Below, piece after piece: positions 5,288 through 5,613 of a DNA stretch of 5,613 nucleotides. The notes under the pieces are model-generated. The model made no database searches. It was not told the origin of the DNA and saw only the letters and a list, made by a program, of their open reading frames with translations. The translations under genes were made by a program, and so were the position numbers. Within the stretch, counting starts at the first letter, position 1. Every line of letters starts with the position of its first letter. Source of the stretch: Gemmatimonadaceae bacterium. Lineage in GTDB: Bacteria > Gemmatimonadota > Gemmatimonadetes > Gemmatimonadales > Gemmatimonadaceae. The stretch lies in NCBI GenBank assembly GCA_025451425.1, contig JANWKK010000272.1:1-5613 (forward strand), given 5' to 3'.

Positions 5288-5613
5288 GTGGGTGAGACGT
5301 TGACGGGGGGGCCTGCGCGATTGTCTACGCAGGAACGCGAAGCAGTTGCTGCTTACGCCGCGCGGGCATCATGGCCGGCCGGCTTCGCAATCTATCAGCG
5401 CGGAACAGCCGCGGATGGCGTATTCATCGTTACGCGAGGACGCGTCGTTCTCCGCAGTCGTGTGCGTGCGGGTCGCGGCTTCGTGCCATGGATCGCGACG
5501 CCGGGCGAGTCCTTCGGCTCCGAGGGACTGGCACCGAATGCGAAGTACGCTACCGACGCGCGAGCCGATGATGAGAGTGAAACGCTTTTTCTGAGCGCGA
5601 CGCGATTTCGGGC
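5288..5613 (+). CDS. Crp/Fnr-type cyclic-nucleotide-binding-fold protein, 3' end cut by the window
   Basis: The frame is open from GTG 5288 to the window end, showing 108 residues. GTG 5282, TTG 5300 and TTG 5321 are alternative starts. The segment from LSTQEREAVAAYAARASW (12-29) onward has the helix-then-beta-roll layout of the cyclic-nucleotide-binding fold. PAGFAIYQRGTAADGVFIVTRG (30-51) matches the family pattern in which a chemically sensitive loop is followed by a strand and the RGxV turn. TPGESFGSEGLA (71-82) fits the phosphate-binding cassette GExFGE. The Arg-Ser pair that holds cAMP phosphate in E. coli CRP appears replaced (KYATDARA), so cAMP binding is not supported. There are no cysteines in the visible part, so no Fe-S cluster of the FNR kind is indicated here. 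The DNA-binding helix-turn-helix, if present, lies beyond the window; a transcription-factor role is therefore inferred. It is divergent from the hydrogenase-like gene, with 127 bp between. Confidence 0.75.
   Translation, partial: MGETLTGGPARLSTQEREAVAAYAARASWPAGFAIYQRGTAADGVFIVTRGRVVLRSRVRAGRGFVPWIATPGESFGSEGLAPNAKYATDARADDESETLFLSATRFR

Noticed and set aside
5339..5349. GAAGCAGTTGC repeated from bases 1-11
   Set aside because: Both copies encode Glu-Ala-Val-Ala in unrelated helices; an 11-base match with no extension is most likely chance.

Overview
This is a GC-rich bacterial window with dense coding on both strands. The gene set is a secreted glutamate-carboxypeptidase-like M28 peptidase, a Smr protein, a Crp-type regulator, and a membrane-anchored protein with an iron-only-hydrogenase-like domain. 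Gene style and base composition suggest a soil or environmental phylum such as Gemmatimonadota or Acidobacteriota. That placement is inference: there is no rRNA or other phylogenetic marker here.

Layout. (1) Bases 1-1321, plus strand: the 3' part of a Smr-domain gene overlaps by 8 bp the start of a Tam-like SAM-dependent methyltransferase gene, so the two are probably one operon. (2) Bases 1374-3527, plus strand, after a 52-bp gap: a complete 717-residue exported M28 metallopeptidase of the glutamate carboxypeptidase II type, with all five zinc ligands and the catalytic Glu. (3) Bases 3478-5160, minus strand, convergent with the peptidase and overlapping it by 50 bp: a 560-codon gene. Its product has an N-terminal domain resembling the [FeFe]-hydrogenase large-subunit C-terminal (H-cluster) fold, a Pro/Ser/Thr/Arg-rich linker of about 250 residues, and one C-terminal transmembrane helix (a tail anchor). 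(4) Bases 5161-5287: a divergent intergenic region holding a good minus-strand promoter candidate and three short perfect inverted repeats, one of them across the upstream-most start codon of the minus-strand gene. (5) Bases 5288-5613, plus strand: the 5' part of a Crp/Fnr-type cyclic-nucleotide-binding-fold protein, cut by the window end before any DNA-binding domain.

How it may fit together. The Crp-like gene is divergent from the hydrogenase-like gene and they share a palindrome-rich control region, so the first may regulate the second and itself. The strongest unexplained items are the tail-anchored hydrogenase-like protein, which has an incomplete set of cluster ligands and no ferredoxin module, and a long two-part hairpin just past the peptidase stop that lies inside the transmembrane-coding end of the opposing gene. 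All homology statements come from reading motifs by eye; no search was run.
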